Part shown: piece after piece, positions 63,700 through 64,000 of the stretch
Position numbering within the stretch: position 1 is the first letter of the stretch
How the letters are laid out: each line of letters opens with the position of its first letter
From: Bacillota bacterium
GTDB lineage: Bacteria > Bacillota_I > Bacilli_A > RF39 > UBA660
Assembly: GCA_023430885.1 (NCBI GenBank)
Contig: JAEYYH010000026.1
Location: 1-64,000, forward strand
Length of the DNA: 64,000 nt
Reading direction: 5' to 3'
Notes under the pieces: generated by a model
Databases searched by the model: none
The model's input: the letters and a program-made list of their open reading frames with translations, nothing else
What the model was told of the DNA's origin: nothing
Translations under genes and position numbers: made by a program

Positions 63700-64000
63700 A
63701 TGAAAAACAAAGTTATTAATGAAAAAAAACAAAGCAACATTGTAATAAATCTTATTATTACAATAGTTTCAGCCTTAGTTATATATTTCTTCTTTTTACC
63801 TGCACTTAATCTAAGTAGTATAGGTTTTTGGATATATATAATAATTATAATAGGTATTTTTACAGTCCTAGGATTAATTCCTAATGTTGACTCAAAGGGA
63901 AGATTGACTGGTAGTATGAAATCATTATCAATTTGTGGTATAACAATAGTTACTATATTCGTAGGAATATTTTTAATTAATTTTATATTATCACCATTAT
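63700..64000 (+). CDS. Membrane protein, 3' end outside the window
   Basis: An ATG at 63700, six bases after AGGAGG, opens a frame that runs without stop to the window end (about 100 residues). The product has a short basic N terminus, two helices (about residues 15-34 and 42-60) and a third near 80-99; between them is NVDSKGRLTGSMK. Too little is visible to name a family. Confidence 0.7.
   Translation, partial: MKNKVINEKKQSNIVINLIITIVSALVIYFFFLPALNLSSIGFWIYIIIIIGIFTVLGLIPNVDSKGRLTGSMKSLSICGITIVTIFVGIFLINFILSPL

Noticed and set aside
1..64000. CRISPR array, insertion sequence, prophage or replication origin
   Set aside because: No spaced short repeats, transposase, phage structural genes or DnaA-box cluster were seen. 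The only long repeats are in the surface-protein gene.

Overview
The window comes from the chromosome of an AT-rich, low-GC Gram-positive bacterium (Bacillota). The evidence is a PolC-type replicative polymerase, Asn-specific T-box leaders, a GatCAB amidotransferase, SpoIVA, HU, and purine-rich Shine-Dalgarno sites before almost every gene. TGA is a real stop codon (gpmI and the phosphodiester glycosidase end in TGA), so this is not a Mycoplasma-code genome. Composition and gene content suggest an uncultured gut lineage of Bacilli/Erysipelotrichia type; that placement is inference. All genes except one DEAD-box helicase lie on the + strand.

Layout. 1-3.6 kb: 3' part of a giant repetitive surface protein plus a decayed extra repeat copy. 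3.8-5.4 kb: unknown five-helix membrane protein. 5.5-27.5 kb: one long envelope-machine locus. Its first half is Tad/type IV pilus-like: two exported proteins, a CpaB/SAF protein, a CpaF ATPase, TadB- and TadC-like membrane proteins, four small one-helix pilin-like proteins and a TadZ/CpaE-like protein. Its second half is a Gram-positive type IV secretion system (T4SS): VirB2-like pilin, VirB6-like channel, PrgI/VirB3-like protein, VirB4 split into two genes, a SpoIID+CHAP wall hydrolase, a lipoprotein and a VirD4-type coupling ATPase. No relaxase, integrase or transfer origin is visible, so this looks like a resident secretion/pilus machine rather than a conjugative element. Both main fibre-subunit genes have promoters of their own. 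A second VirB2-like gene lies 29 kb further on (45.0 kb).

27.5-43.3 kb: rhodanese, gpmI, two exported proteins (tandem WRV/I-type domains; phosphodiester glycosidase), polC, polA, a small membrane protein, an LCP wall-ligase homologue with an extracellular repeat, and the DEAD-box helicase. 43.4-47.0 kb: spoIVA behind a sigma-E-like promoter, the second VirB2-like gene and a zinc-ribbon membrane protein.

47.0-54.0 kb: one consensus promoter followed by an Asn T-box, a tRNA-Asn gene, a second Asn T-box, and gatC-gatA-gatB-asnS-aspS. The tRNA gene therefore sits between two T-boxes whose specifier codon (AAC) it reads. 54.2-64 kb: HU, CCA-adding enzyme, a prepilin-like/BspA-LRR/glycine-rich surface protein, a dus family gene, an RDD membrane protein, lysS, ackA, nrnA, and the start of another membrane protein cut by the window end.

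I could not run searches. Family names rest on motifs read by eye, and remote assignments (Tad/T4SS parts, pilin-like proteins) are marked as such.
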